Source: a virus. Taken from it: DNA of 64,000 nt. The stretch lies in IMG/VR virus record IMGVR_UViG_3300028384_000657, positions 1-64,000 of that record, one strand, 5' to 3'. Under the pieces are notes generated by a model. The model was not told where the DNA came from and did not search any database. It saw only the letters and a list, made by a program, of their open reading frames with translations. Below, piece after piece: positions 43,581 to 52,100 of the stretch. Position numbers and translations under genes: made by a program. The stretch's first letter is position 1. Every line of letters starts with the position of its first letter.

Positions 43581-44509
43581 TGTTATCTTTTAACGAACTA
43601 CAAGAAAAAAAATCCAAGATCAAGATCAATCCTAAAAAAGATGATGTCATGGAAGGTTCTTGCGGATCCTACTCTAAGGGTGGTGAAGTAAAGAAGAACC
43701 ATGGTGAGGATTGTGATTGTCAGAAATGCGAAAAGAAACGTCGCAAAGAAGATCTTGGTGATGAAAAAACAGTATCTACGGAGGAATTAGCTTATGACAG
43801 TCAGGAAAAAGTTTCAGAAGAAGGCAATCAAGAAATCGCAGAAACTGAAATTAAAAACCTCCTGACATTCGACGAACTTCAGTACGCGAAGACGTTGAAC
43901 GAAGAACAACTTCAAGAGTTCCTCAAAGGTCTCTTTGGTGGTGGTAGCAAACCTACTTCCAGCAGCAGTGGTCAAATGCCTAACCATAGTGGTCTTGCTA
44001 GTAAATTAGGTCAGCGTCGTCAGATGTTGAATAAGGCAATGGGCAAACCAGACAACAAAGTTCTTGGTTTCTCCAAGGGCGGTAAGGTCAAGAAAGAAGA
44101 AGTTGAGCAAGTTAATGAGATCCTCGGTGGTATGTCTAAACCTGCTCCTGGTGGAAAAGGTGGTGGAGGTGGTTCTACCATGTCTAAACCACCTATCTCT
44201 TCTGGAGCACCAGATTCATCTATGGCTGCATTGAAATTATCGAAAGGTGGTAAAGTTAAGAAGAAGTCGTACAAAGAATCGTTAGAAATCTTTGGAGAAA
44301 GAAAGGAACTATCAATTGCTGATCAGATGAAAATCTCTCGCGAAGCAGCAGCGAAGAGAAAACCATATCAACCTGGTGATCGCGAAAAGCAACGTGCTGC
44401 TCAAATGAGAAATGCTGCTAAGAATGCGAAGAAGGATACTAGAACTGATGCTGAAAAGATGACTGATGCAACGGGTCCAAGACCTGGATCACGTTATAGA
44501 GGTGACTGA
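43577..44509 (+). CDS. Low-complexity basic protein with SKGGKVK repeats
   Basis: 310 residues; start overlaps the previous stop (ATGATG). N-terminus [24 protein letters not shown] could bind zinc. SKGG(K/E)VKK occurs at residues 33-40, ~165-172 and ~221-228, matching the repeat in the gene before. Middle Gly/Ser/Pro-rich, end Arg/Lys/Ala-rich. Related in architecture to its upstream neighbour; likely virion-associated. Confidence 0.6.
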   Translation: MMLSFNELQEKKSKIKINPKKDDVMEGSCGSYSKGGEVKKNHGEDCDCQKCEKKRRKEDLGDEKTVSTEELAYDSQEKVSEEGNQEIAETEIKNLLTFDELQYAKTLNEEQLQEFLKGLFGGGSKPTSSSSGQMPNHSGLASKLGQRRQMLNKAMGKPDNKVLGFSKGGKVKKEEVEQVNEILGGMSKPAPGGKGGGGGSTMSKPPISSGAPDSSMAALKLSKGGKVKKKSYKESLEIFGERKELSIADQMKISREAAAKRKPYQPGDREKQRAAQMRNAAKNAKKDTRTDAEKMTDATGPRPGSRYRGD

Positions 44510-44545
44510 GCATATATAGGATAGACCCCTTTATAGGCAAAAATT

Positions 44546-44752
44546 ATGTTAGTATCTTTCCTTCTCCCATTTGCTAAAAAGATTGTAGCAGATGCAGTTT
44601 CCAAGATTCCTGATGATGCGGAACTTGGTGAAAAACTGATTGATATCTGTATCATGGTTCTGGAGAAAGCAGTCAAACTCACGAAGACAACTGCTGACGA
44701 TAAACTGTTAGAAGCAGTGAAGAAAGCACTGGTCACTCGTGACGGTGAATGA
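44546..44752 (+). CDS. Small helical protein of unknown function
   Basis: 68 residues: MLVSFLLPFAKKIVADAVSKIPDDAELGEKLIDICIMVLEKAVKL..., amphipathic and hydrophobic helices without a clean membrane span. I recall close relatives next to structural genes in other cyanophages; no function known. Confidence 0.7.
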   Translation: MLVSFLLPFAKKIVADAVSKIPDDAELGEKLIDICIMVLEKAVKLTKTTADDKLLEAVKKALVTRDGE

Positions 44753-44754
44753 TT

Positions 44755-44762
44755 TATAAATA
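44755..44762 (+). promoter_or_regulatory. TATAAATA late promoter box
   Basis: Exact TATAAATA, 30 bases before the Ig-like virion gene. Fits gp55-dependent late expression. Confidence 0.7.
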
Positions 44763-44792
44763 ACTAATACGGAATACAACGTCGGAGAAACA

Positions 44793-45374
44793 ATGTCTTT
44801 ATACGGAAGAGTTGACTCCACTGCTAACCAGACCGCTGTCGGTCTTACTATTGGTAACAGCGGTGGGTCTGTAACAAAAACAATCGTCTTTGTTGACGAA
44901 ACTGAAGCAGGTCTTGATGAGAACAAATCTCGTGGCATCACTGCTCCTGGTTGGTGGGCATATCACACCTATACTGATGTATCTGGTGCAACCCGTCACC
45001 GTGCAGAGCACCTGATGTTCCTCACGAATCCTGAGGCTAACGCTGATGAGACCCTGAGCGACGACACCATCGCAGCAGACGTAACCAACACGATTGCATT
45101 CACCACCAATAACACCGACAAGACTGCATCTGGTGGCGCAGCAACCTTCCTGGTCGCTGTTACCGTTACCAACTCTGGCACCGCTACCTTCCAATGGCAG
45201 CGCCGCACCAGCAGCACTGGTCGCTTCAGCAATATCTCTGGTGCAACCAGCACATCTCTGGCACTTACAGGTCTTACCACTGACGAAAACGGATACCAGT
45301 ATCGCGTTAAAGTCAACTCCGACAATGGTGCTGAAGAGGTAATCTCCGACGTAGCAACACTGACAGTTAGCTAA
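44793..45374 (+). CDS. Virion decoration protein with Ig-like domain
   Basis: 193 residues. Residues 1-95 are strand-rich (MSLYGRVDSTANQTAVGLTIGNSG...GWWAYHTYTDVSGATRHRAEHLMFLTN); residues ~115-193 form an immunoglobulin-like domain (ATFQWQRRTSSTGRFSNISGATSTSLALTGLTTDENGYQYRVKVNSDNG...ISDVATLTV). Codon bias resembles gp23. Probably a head or tail surface protein, Hoc-like in idea. CGGAG ribosome site and late box upstream. Confidence 0.8.
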   Translation: MSLYGRVDSTANQTAVGLTIGNSGGSVTKTIVFVDETEAGLDENKSRGITAPGWWAYHTYTDVSGATRHRAEHLMFLTNPEANADETLSDDTIAADVTNTIAFTTNNTDKTASGGAATFLVAVTVTNSGTATFQWQRRTSSTGRFSNISGATSTSLALTGLTTDENGYQYRVKVNSDNGAEEVISDVATLTVS

Positions 45375-45736
45375 TGAAATTTGACGAACTGAATGAGTCT
45401 AACTACGTTCTGTTCGCCATTAAACATTATGAAAACCCTCATTGCGTAACACGCGATGACTTTGATGAAGACATGAAACGCTTCAAGTATCTGAAAAGAC
45501 TCTTGAAGCGTTATCTGCGAAGAGGTCCATTAAGGATTCATTTAATTATAAATCATCTAATAATTTTGTATAATGTTTTTGGCGAAGCAGCGACTCCGCT
45601 ATTATTTTTTAAGTTTGAACAAGAGTATTGGGGTATACTAAAGACGTTCTTGGTATACTTGAATAAATACCCCATAGGAATGTTACCTGAAATAGAAATT
45701 CAGGGAGAAATCTTAGAACAACTAGAAAGGATATGA
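45374..45736 (+). CDS. Conserved virion-region protein, capsid-targeting-like N-terminus
   Basis: 120 residues: MKFDELNES..., then VTRDDFDEDMKRFKYLKRLLKRYLRRG and IHLIINHLIILYNVFGEAATPLLFFKFEQEYWGILKTFLVYLN. A compact, aromatic-rich fold common in cyanophages as I remember. LNE/S at residues 6-8 fits a gp21 site. Start overlaps the Ig-like gene stop (TAATG), end overlaps the next gene. Confidence 0.72.
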   Translation: MKFDELNESNYVLFAIKHYENPHCVTRDDFDEDMKRFKYLKRLLKRYLRRGPLRIHLIINHLIILYNVFGEAATPLLFFKFEQEYWGILKTFLVYLNKYPIGMLPEIEIQGEILEQLERI

Positions 45737-45738
45737 CC

Positions 45739-46290
45739 ATGATGACTGCTGGCACTGGTGGATTTAGCGGGAGTGCTCCTGCTACAGGTCCCAATGCGGG
45801 TTTCGATCCGATTATGAAGTTTCGCAAGAAATTAAAAAAGACCAAAGTTAAACTTGCTGGCGGCAATACGAACGAATCGTTTAGTGAATCTAAGGAAAAT
45901 CCTAAGGCACCATCTAGGTTGTTTCAATACAAGGTAAAACTCCCTGAAGTTGGTGAGACTATTGTGTATGCATCTTCTCCTGCGGAACTAGCACGAAAAC
46001 TTCGTATGGTTATCGCTCCTGGACATAGAGGAGATATTGAAATTGAAAGGGTACTGCCAGCAGCAGCAGGTAAGTTCTTTATGGACAAGCGCACAAAGCA
46101 CATGCGAAATATTATGGGCGAAGAGGCGGACGGTGCTAGAGATGCTAAAGAAATGGCAGATGAAAGAGTTCGTGCTGAAAGAAAGAGAGCAGCGATGAAG
46201 AAGCAGGAACTTCAAAAAAGATTACAGACAAAGACCAGACAGTTGAAAAAGTCTGCTGCTGCAGGTCAAGCTCCGCCAGAGGAGAATTGA
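45739..46290 (+). CDS. Virion structural protein sharing a gp23 N-terminal motif
   Basis: 183 residues; ATG 45739 chosen over 45733 because AAAGG lies eight bases before it. Residues 15-24 ATGPNAGFDP repeat the gp23 motif ATGPVAGFDP, followed by a basic FRKKLKKTK. Residues ~60-115 are a folded domain (FQYKVKLPEVGETIVYASSPAELARKLRMVI) and the end is a long Lys/Arg/Glu/Gln helix. Function unknown, probably head-associated. Confidence 0.7.
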   Translation: MMTAGTGGFSGSAPATGPNAGFDPIMKFRKKLKKTKVKLAGGNTNESFSESKENPKAPSRLFQYKVKLPEVGETIVYASSPAELARKLRMVIAPGHRGDIEIERVLPAAAGKFFMDKRTKHMRNIMGEEADGARDAKEMADERVRAERKRAAMKKQELQKRLQTKTRQLKKSAAAGQAPPEEN

Positions 46291-46291
46291 T

Positions 46292-46720
46292 ATGGCATTC
46301 GGTCTAGGTAAACTTGCTGTTCTAGAAAGCAAGTTAGATATTTACGAAGACTTATCCAAAGAAATGTTGGATAAGTTAGAACGTGCTTTAACAACACTTT
46401 CAGAGAATAGTAATAAAATCTCTATTGTGTTGGAGAGGCATGAGAACCGATTGGAAGAAGGTGATAAATCTAATCTATTGATTATTAAAATGATCGAAGA
46501 GATGAAGGGTCAAGAAGAGAAGAATCATAAAGTCCTTCATGACAGAATCGATAGAATACAAAAGAAAGTAGATGCTAACCAAAGGTTTGTAATTGGTGCA
46601 GGTGCTGTGCTAGCAACGCTAGGTCTGGTGGCACAGATTGCATTTCCTATTTACAGAACCTTGACAACCTCCACTCAAACGAGTATGATGGACGCACCAG
46701 CGATCCATCGAGTTGTCTGA
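46292..46720 (+). CDS. Coiled-coil membrane protein
   Basis: 142 residues: long helix (~10-95, ESKLDIYEDLSKEMLDKLERALTTLSE...EEKNHKVLHDRIDRIQKKVDANQ) followed by membrane segment FVIGAGAVLATLGLVAQIAFPIY and a short tail. This cytoplasmic coiled-coil plus anchor is seen in phage lysis accessory proteins, but no direct evidence for lysis. Overlaps the primase start by 8 bases. Confidence 0.7.
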   Translation: MAFGLGKLAVLESKLDIYEDLSKEMLDKLERALTTLSENSNKISIVLERHENRLEEGDKSNLLIIKMIEEMKGQEEKNHKVLHDRIDRIQKKVDANQRFVIGAGAVLATLGLVAQIAFPIYRTLTTSTQTSMMDAPAIHRVV

Positions 46721-47702
46721 ATTTGTAGATGAGCATTACGTCAATCTTCTTTCTGGTCGTCTAGATAAGTTTTCTAGAAAGAAGAACGGACTATATAATT
46801 TTCGGTGTCCTTATTGCGGTGACTCTCAGAAGCATCGTAACAAGGCACGAGGGTATTTCTTTCGCCTCAAAGCGGATATGGTATACAAGTGCCATAACTG
46901 TGGCGTAGGTAGAACGCTGCCAAACTTTCTTAAGGATCAGGCACCTGATCTCTATGATGAATATATCATGGAGAGATACAAGAGTGGAACGACAGGTAAA
47001 GGATCTTATGTTCCCAAACCAAAATTTGAGAAACCTAAGTTTAAGAAAAAAGGTGAACTACAATCGATTGCCGATCTAAATAGTGATCACCCAGCAAAAG
47101 GATATCTACTTGGCAGAAAAATCCCTGAACAATTTTTTAAAGAAATTTTCTACGCAGAAAGATTCTGTACATGGGTTAACACACAAAAACCATGTTTTGA
47201 AGAGGTCACTCGCGATCACTCTAGAATCATTATCCCGTTCATCGGAAGAGATAACGAATGGTTTGGATTCCAAGGACGATCCCTCCGACCAGATGACAAA
47301 CTCAGATACATAACTATCATGTTGGACGAGAATCGTCCAAAAGTGTATGGACTAAATCGTGTTGATTTCAACAAAACGATCTATGTCACCGAAGGACCAT
47401 TCGATAGTCTATACATAGATAACGCAATCGCCATGGCAGGTGCTGATGTAGATTGGAACTTGCTTGAAGGGAGAGATGCTGTCTTTGTTTATGATAATGA
47501 ACAGCGAAACAAACAAATCATCGACCGTATTAGTCAAACAATTGATAAGGGATACGAAGTCGTTATTTGGCCAGATAATCTAGAAGAGAAAGATCTCAAT
47601 GACATGTATATCGCTGGACATAACGTTCAATCTCTGGTAGAATTCAACACATACTCAGGCTTAGAGGCACACATTAAATTAACTGAATGGAAAAAGGTAT
47701 GA
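46713..47702 (+). CDS. 61: DNA primase gp61
   Basis: 329 residues (T4: 342). Zinc finger YNFRCPYCGDSQKHRNKARGYFFRLKADMVYKCHNCG, and TOPRIM-like YVTEGPFDSLYIDN with VFVYDNEQRNK. Makes primers with gp41. The only usable start is TTG 46713; a stop at 46686 limits the frame, and no strong ribosome site precedes it, so translation probably depends on coupling with the upstream gene. Confidence 0.94.
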   Translation: MSEFVDEHYVNLLSGRLDKFSRKKNGLYNFRCPYCGDSQKHRNKARGYFFRLKADMVYKCHNCGVGRTLPNFLKDQAPDLYDEYIMERYKSGTTGKGSYVPKPKFEKPKFKKKGELQSIADLNSDHPAKGYLLGRKIPEQFFKEIFYAERFCTWVNTQKPCFEEVTRDHSRIIIPFIGRDNEWFGFQGRSLRPDDKLRYITIMLDENRPKVYGLNRVDFNKTIYVTEGPFDSLYIDNAIAMAGADVDWNLLEGRDAVFVYDNEQRNKQIIDRISQTIDKGYEVVIWPDNLEEKDLNDMYIAGHNVQSLVEFNTYSGLEAHIKLTEWKKV

Positions 47703-49996
47703 AAGAAATTCATGTAATCAAGCGTAGTGGTGAGAAAACACCCCTAGACCTTGATAAGATCCATGCAATGGCAGAACACGCCTGTAGAGGTCTTGCAGGT
47801 GTCTCTGAGAGTCAGGTTGAGATGAATGCCAACCTGCAATTTTTTGATGGTATTAAGACTTCGGACATTCAAGAAATCTTGATCCGTTCGGCAAATGATT
47901 TGATTTCCCTGGAGTCTCCAAACTATCAGTTTGTTGCTGCTCGTCTTCTCTTGTTTAGTTTGAGAAAGGCAGTGTACAATGGTCATCCTGATGGGCACCC
48001 TCCTTTACTAGAGCATGTCAAAAAGTGTGTGGACATGGGCGTCTATGATGATGGTATTCTCAGCAAATACTCTGAGGAGGAGTGGGAGAAACTGAATAGT
48101 TTCATGGATCATGACCGAGACTATTTGTTTACATATGCTGGCATTAGACAAGTAGCAGATAAATACCTTGTACAAGATAGAAGCAGTGGCGAAGTTTACG
48201 AAACGCCCCAGTTCATGTATATGATGGTGGCAGCGACACTGTTCCAAGATGATGATAAGTTCTATCGTCTCGAATACGTCAAAAAGTATTATGACGCAAT
48301 CTCCAAACACCGACTCAACATTCCCACACCTATCATGGCAGGGGTGCGAACTCCACTTCGACAATTTGCGAGCTGTGTTCTTGTTGATGTTGATGACACC
48401 CTCGATAGCATCTTTAGTAGCGACATGGCTATTGGTCACTACGTTGCACAACGTGCTGGTATCGGCATCAACGCAGGCAGAATCAGGGGTATCAACGCTA
48501 AAATCAGGGGCGGTGAAGTTCAGCACACAGGCGTTATTCCATTTCTCAAAAAGTTTGAGGCAACTGTCAGATGCTGCACTCAAAATGGAATCCGAGGTGG
48601 ATCAGCTACTGTCCACTTTCCAATCTGGCACCAAGAAATCCAAGACATCATCGTCCTAAAGAATAATAAAGGAACTGAGGACAACCGAGTCCGTAAGTTA
48701 GACTACAGTATTCAGTTCAGTAAACTCTTCTATGAGCGATTCATCTCCAACGGTATCATCTCCCTCTTCAGTCCTCACGACGTGCCAGGTCTTTATGATG
48801 CTTTTGGTACTGATTCATTTGATAGTCTCTATGTGGACTATGAATCAGATCTCTCTATTCCAAGACAGACTATCGGCGCTCAAGAACTCATTCTTAGTCT
48901 CCTGAAGGAGAGAGCAGAGACTGGTCGTATTTACATTATGAATATTGACCACTGTAATACTCACTCGTCCTTTAAGGATAAGGTTACTATGTCTAACCTT
49001 TGTCAGGAGATTACTCTTCCGACTGATCCTATCAATCATATTGATGGGTTGGGTGAGATTGCTTTGTGTATCCTGTCTGCTATCAACGTTGGTAAACTGA
49101 AGTCTCTTGATGAACTGGATGAACTGTGTGAACTGGCAGTTCGTGGTCTGGATGCTCTGATTGACTATCAGCAATATCCTGTTAAGGCAGCAGAGAATAG
49201 CACTAAGAATCGTCGCTCTCTTGGTATTGGGTTCATTGGTCTGGCACATTATCTTGCTAAGCATGGTGCCAACTATGATTCGCAGAAGGCGCATGACCTC
49301 GTTCATAAACTCACTGAGAGGTTCCAGTTTGCTCTTCTAACAGCGTCTAATCGTATGGCAATGGAGAAGGGTCCTTGCGGTTATTTTGGTAAAACCAAAT
49401 ACGCTGATGGAATACTTCCTATCGATACATATAAGAAGGAAGTGGACGAAATTGTACCGAATGATCTTTCATGTGATTGGGAATATCTCAGGGGACGGAT
49501 TGTTGAGTACGGACTACGGCACAGCACGTTGTCCGCACAGATGCCTTCGGAGAGCAGCTCCGTTGTGTCAAACGCTACCAATGGAATCGAGCCGCCTCGC
49601 GACTACTTGTCCGTTAAGAAATCAAAGAAAGGACCTCTTAAGCAAATTGTGCCATCTTATACAACCCTCAAGGGAGCATACACCCTCCTCTGGGACATGC
49701 ACAACAACGACGGATACATCAAAGTTACCGCCGTAATGCAGAAGTTCTTTGATCAGGCAATTAGTGGTAACTGGAGTTACAATCCAGAGAATTATTCTGA
49801 TAATGAAGTGCCTGTTTCTGAGATGGCAAAAGATCTTTTGACCACTTACAAGTATGGTTGGAAGACATCTTATTATCAAAACACATATGATAATAAGAAA
49901 GACGGAGAAGAGGTTGAACAAACTCCATCCGTAGATAATTTAATTGACCAACTTATCACAGAAGAGGAAGATGACTGCGAGTCCTGTAAAATCTGA
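47699..49996 (+). CDS. nrdA: Ribonucleotide reductase class Ia large subunit NrdA
   Basis: 765 residues from ATG 47699 (ATGA overlap with gene 61). N-terminal ATP-cone-like HVIKRSGEKTPLDLDKIHAMAEHACRGL, substrate-site FASCVLVDVDDT, radical-site RCCTQNGIRGGSATVHFPIWH with YIMNIDHCNTHSS, and the C-terminal DDCESCKI with the redox CxxC. All catalytic Cys present. Makes dNDPs for phage DNA; reduced by the glutaredoxin encoded at 61670. Confidence 0.97.
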   Translation: MKEIHVIKRSGEKTPLDLDKIHAMAEHACRGLAGVSESQVEMNANLQFFDGIKTSDIQEILIRSANDLISLESPNYQFVAARLLLFSLRKAVYNGHPDGHPPLLEHVKKCVDMGVYDDGILSKYSEEEWEKLNSFMDHDRDYLFTYAGIRQVADKYLVQDRSSGEVYETPQFMYMMVAATLFQDDDKFYRLEYVKKYYDAISKHRLNIPTPIMAGVRTPLRQFASCVLVDVDDTLDSIFSSDMAIGHYVAQRAGIGINAGRIRGINAKIRGGEVQHTGVIPFLKKFEATVRCCTQNGIRGGSATVHFPIWHQEIQDIIVLKNNKGTEDNRVRKLDYSIQFSKLFYERFISNGIISLFSPHDVPGLYDAFGTDSFDSLYVDYESDLSIPRQTIGAQELILSLLKERAETGRIYIMNIDHCNTHSSFKDKVTMSNLCQEITLPTDPINHIDGLGEIALCILSAINVGKLKSLDELDELCELAVRGLDALIDYQQYPVKAAENSTKNRRSLGIGFIGLAHYLAKHGANYDSQKAHDLVHKLTERFQFALLTASNRMAMEKGPCGYFGKTKYADGILPIDTYKKEVDEIVPNDLSCDWEYLRGRIVEYGLRHSTLSAQMPSESSSVVSNATNGIEPPRDYLSVKKSKKGPLKQIVPSYTTLKGAYTLLWDMHNNDGYIKVTAVMQKFFDQAISGNWSYNPENYSDNEVPVSEMAKDLLTTYKYGWKTSYYQNTYDNKKDGEEVEQTPSVDNLIDQLITEEEDDCESCKI

Positions 49997-50006
49997 AGTA
50001 GAAGGA

Positions 50007-51137
50007 ATGACCGTATTTAACAAAACCAAAGTAGACACAAAAAATCAACCTATGTTCTTTGGGCAACCTCTTGGTGTCCAAAGATATGACGAATATAAGT
50101 ATCCTGTATTTGACAAATTGACCCAGCAGCAACTGGGATATTTCTGGAGACCAGAAGAAGTATCATTACAAAAGGACCGCAGTGATTACCAAACTTTATC
50201 GGAACAGCAAAGGCACATTTTTACCAGCAATCTTAAATACCAAATCATGCTGGATTCTGTACAAGGGCGCGGTCCTGGGATGGCTTTTATCCCTTACTGC
50301 TCACTCCCTGAACTAGAAGCATGTATGACAGTATGGGAATTTATGGAGATGATCCATAGTCGTTCCTATACATATATTATTAAGAATGTATATTCTAATC
50401 CTGGTGATGTCTTTGACACTATCTTGGATGATGAGAATGTAATGTCTCGTGCCTCATCAGTTACTGAATCGTATGATAGTTTCATCGAACATGCTCATCA
50501 GTATGATGGCAGCACTATGTGGGATCTTGCAAGAGAAGGTCACCAGGGTGGACAATGGGAACGCCGTGAGTTGAAGCGTAAACTCTATAGAGCAATTGCT
50601 AATGTCAATATCCTCGAAGGAATCCGTTTCTATGTGTCGTTTGCGTGCTCGTTTGCTTTTGGCGAGAATAAACTTATGGAGGGCTCGGCTAAGATTCTCT
50701 CTCTTATCGCTAGAGATGAAAGCCAACACCTGGTTATCACGCAAAATATCCTCAGAAAATGGTCAGAAGGAGACGACCCAGAAATGAAACTGATTGCTCA
50801 GGAGGAGCAATCATATGTCACTGAAATGTTTAAGCGTACTGTAGAAGAAGAGAAAGCGTGGGCTAATTATCTTTTCAGAGATGGTAGTTTGATTGGACTT
50901 AACGATCGTTTGTTGTATAACTATGTTGAGTGGATTGCAAATCGTAGGATGAAGGCAGTCGGTATCAAACCGATTTACGACATTCCTGCAAAGAACAATC
51001 CTCTTCCTTGGACTGAGCACTGGCTCAATTCTAAGGGACAACAAAACGCACCTCAGGAAACGGAGATTGAATCGTATGTCGTCGGAGGAATTAAACAAGA
51101 TGTCACAGCAGGAACCTTCGCTGGATTCTCTTTGTGA
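50007..51137 (+). CDS. nrdB: Ribonucleotide reductase class Ia small subunit NrdB
   Basis: 376 residues from ATG 50007, which gives the T4-like N-terminus (MTVFNKTKVDTKNQPMFFG); in-frame ATGs at 49971 and 49944 overlap nrdA. Di-iron ligands appear in LPELEACMTVWEFMEMIHSRSYTY and LSLIARDESQHLVITQNIL. Provides the tyrosyl radical to NrdA. Ends FAGFSL. Confidence 0.94.
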   Translation: MTVFNKTKVDTKNQPMFFGQPLGVQRYDEYKYPVFDKLTQQQLGYFWRPEEVSLQKDRSDYQTLSEQQRHIFTSNLKYQIMLDSVQGRGPGMAFIPYCSLPELEACMTVWEFMEMIHSRSYTYIIKNVYSNPGDVFDTILDDENVMSRASSVTESYDSFIEHAHQYDGSTMWDLAREGHQGGQWERRELKRKLYRAIANVNILEGIRFYVSFACSFAFGENKLMEGSAKILSLIARDESQHLVITQNILRKWSEGDDPEMKLIAQEEQSYVTEMFKRTVEEEKAWANYLFRDGSLIGLNDRLLYNYVEWIANRRMKAVGIKPIYDIPAKNNPLPWTEHWLNSKGQQNAPQETEIESYVVGGIKQDVTAGTFAGFSL

Positions 51138-51381
51138 AGATGCTATCTATGATGCAGCAGAACATGGTTGGGATGATCTTTTAGATAAGACAGACCAACC
51201 TGGTAACCCCTTTGCAGAAGACCTTTGGGAAATGGAAAAGAAAAAAGCACAACAGCAAGAACGTAACACTCGACACAGTGTTGATAAGGGTAAAGATTTT
51301 ATTGAATCTGGTATGACCCTTATCACTGATGTAGAATCTGACAAATACTTAAACAGAAATCGTAAAACGGTATCAGATTGA
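51100..51381 (+). CDS. Acidic small protein of unknown function
   Basis: 93 residues from ATG 51100 (GGAGG eleven bases before). SLDSLCEDAIYDAAEHGWDDLLDKTDQPGNPFAEDLWEMEKKKAQQQ, highly charged, no membrane segment. Overlaps nrdB by 38 bases. Unknown function. Confidence 0.65.
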   Translation: MSQQEPSLDSLCEDAIYDAAEHGWDDLLDKTDQPGNPFAEDLWEMEKKKAQQQERNTRHSVDKGKDFIESGMTLITDVESDKYLNRNRKTVSD

Positions 51382-51405
51382 ACTACATTTATTGTGAATT
51401 CATGG

Positions 51406-51419
51406 TATAAATATAAATG
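51406..51419 (+). promoter_or_regulatory. Overlapping late promoter boxes
   Basis: TATAAATA (51406-51413) immediately overlapped by TATAAATG (51412-51419), 43 bases before the 51462 gene. Fits a T4-type late promoter. Confidence 0.6.
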
Positions 51420-51461
51420 TAGCAATACTGTATTAGTCGCTACAACTTATACGTTCATCCA

Positions 51462-51662
51462 ATGTTTAGTATCTTACTGGCATTGACCCTTGCCCATCAT
51501 AATGACGGGTCACCTTATGGGTGGCACATGAGTTGTGAAAGGTTTCTACAGAGAAGAGTTGAAATCCTTATGGATGACAACTTAGATCGTCGCACCAAGT
51601 ATAACCTTATTGGTTATCTTAAGTCGAAGGTAGAAGGTCAGTGTGATAGTATGCTAATCTAG
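51462..51662 (+). CDS. Small conserved-type protein with hydrophobic N-terminus
   Basis: 66 residues: MFSILLALTLAHHNDGSPYGWHMSCERFLQRRVEILMDDNLDRRTKYNLIGYLKSKVEGQC. The first 11 residues could be a signal or anchor. Two Cys. I recall near-identical cyanophage proteins; function unknown. Confidence 0.72.
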   Translation: MFSILLALTLAHHNDGSPYGWHMSCERFLQRRVEILMDDNLDRRTKYNLIGYLKSKVEGQCDSMLI

Positions 51663-51685
51663 GACGCAAGTAAGTCGCGGAACGG
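51662..51685 (+). repeat. Copy 1 of a 24-base degenerate repeat
   Basis: GGACGCAA-N9-GGAACGG, beginning at the last base of a TAG stop. The same 15 fixed bases with the same N9 spacing recur at 51844-51867. Confidence 0.6.
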
Positions 51686-51697
51686 AGCGTTCATCCC

Positions 51698-51859
51698 ATG
51701 TTTGAGTTATTACTCTATTCTAATATTGCTTGTGCTGATGCTATCGAAATGATCGAGCGTATCAGCAAACATGAGCATATGGAAGCAGCAATCAGGACAG
51801 AGCTTATTGAAGTAATTCAAGAAGCAACCCCCGAGTGTCCATGGGACGCAAACGACTGA
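51698..51859 (+). CDS. 53-residue protein of unknown function
   Basis: MFELLLYSNIACADAIEMIERISKHEH... ending ATPECPWDAND. Helical with a hydrophobic start; Cys near both ends. Relatives with the same CPWDAND ending are common in cyanophages in my memory. It lies between the two copies of the GGACGCAA-N9-GGAACGG repeat, the second covering its stop. Confidence 0.68.
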   Translation: MFELLLYSNIACADAIEMIERISKHEHMEAAIRTELIEVIQEATPECPWDAND

Positions 51860-51867
51860 AGGAACGG
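51844..51867 (+). repeat. Copy 2 of the 24-base degenerate repeat
   Basis: GGACGCAA-N9-GGAACGG, overlapping the final codons (WDAND-stop) of the 51698 gene. See copy 1. Confidence 0.6.
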
Positions 51868-51925
51868 GTAACGGATCCTCCGAGAGGAGAGAAGGTTAAT
51901 CACCCTATTATTTCAGGAGTCAATT

Positions 51926-52093
51926 ATGAACACCCTCAATCTCATTAGAAAGCAGATCAATAAAGCATCTGCCCTTCACGACGCACAGATCTTTCATACC
52001 ACATACCGTGGTGTCAAGTACGATGTAAACTGTGCTGAGCAAAAGGATGCCCATGGCACCTATTGCTATCGTGGACATGTCTATATCAAGTGA
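51926..52093 (+). CDS. DUF4278-like 55-residue protein
   Basis: CAGGAG site before ATG. Residues 25-33 TTYRGVKYD and 47-53 YCYRGHVY repeat the YRGxxY unit typical of the small cyanobacterial DUF4278 family. Two Cys. The next-but-one gene carries one more YRGxxY. Function of the family is unknown. Confidence 0.65.
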   Translation: MNTLNLIRKQINKASALHDAQIFHTTYRGVKYDVNCAEQKDAHGTYCYRGHVYIK

Positions 52094-52100
52094 GGTAGAC

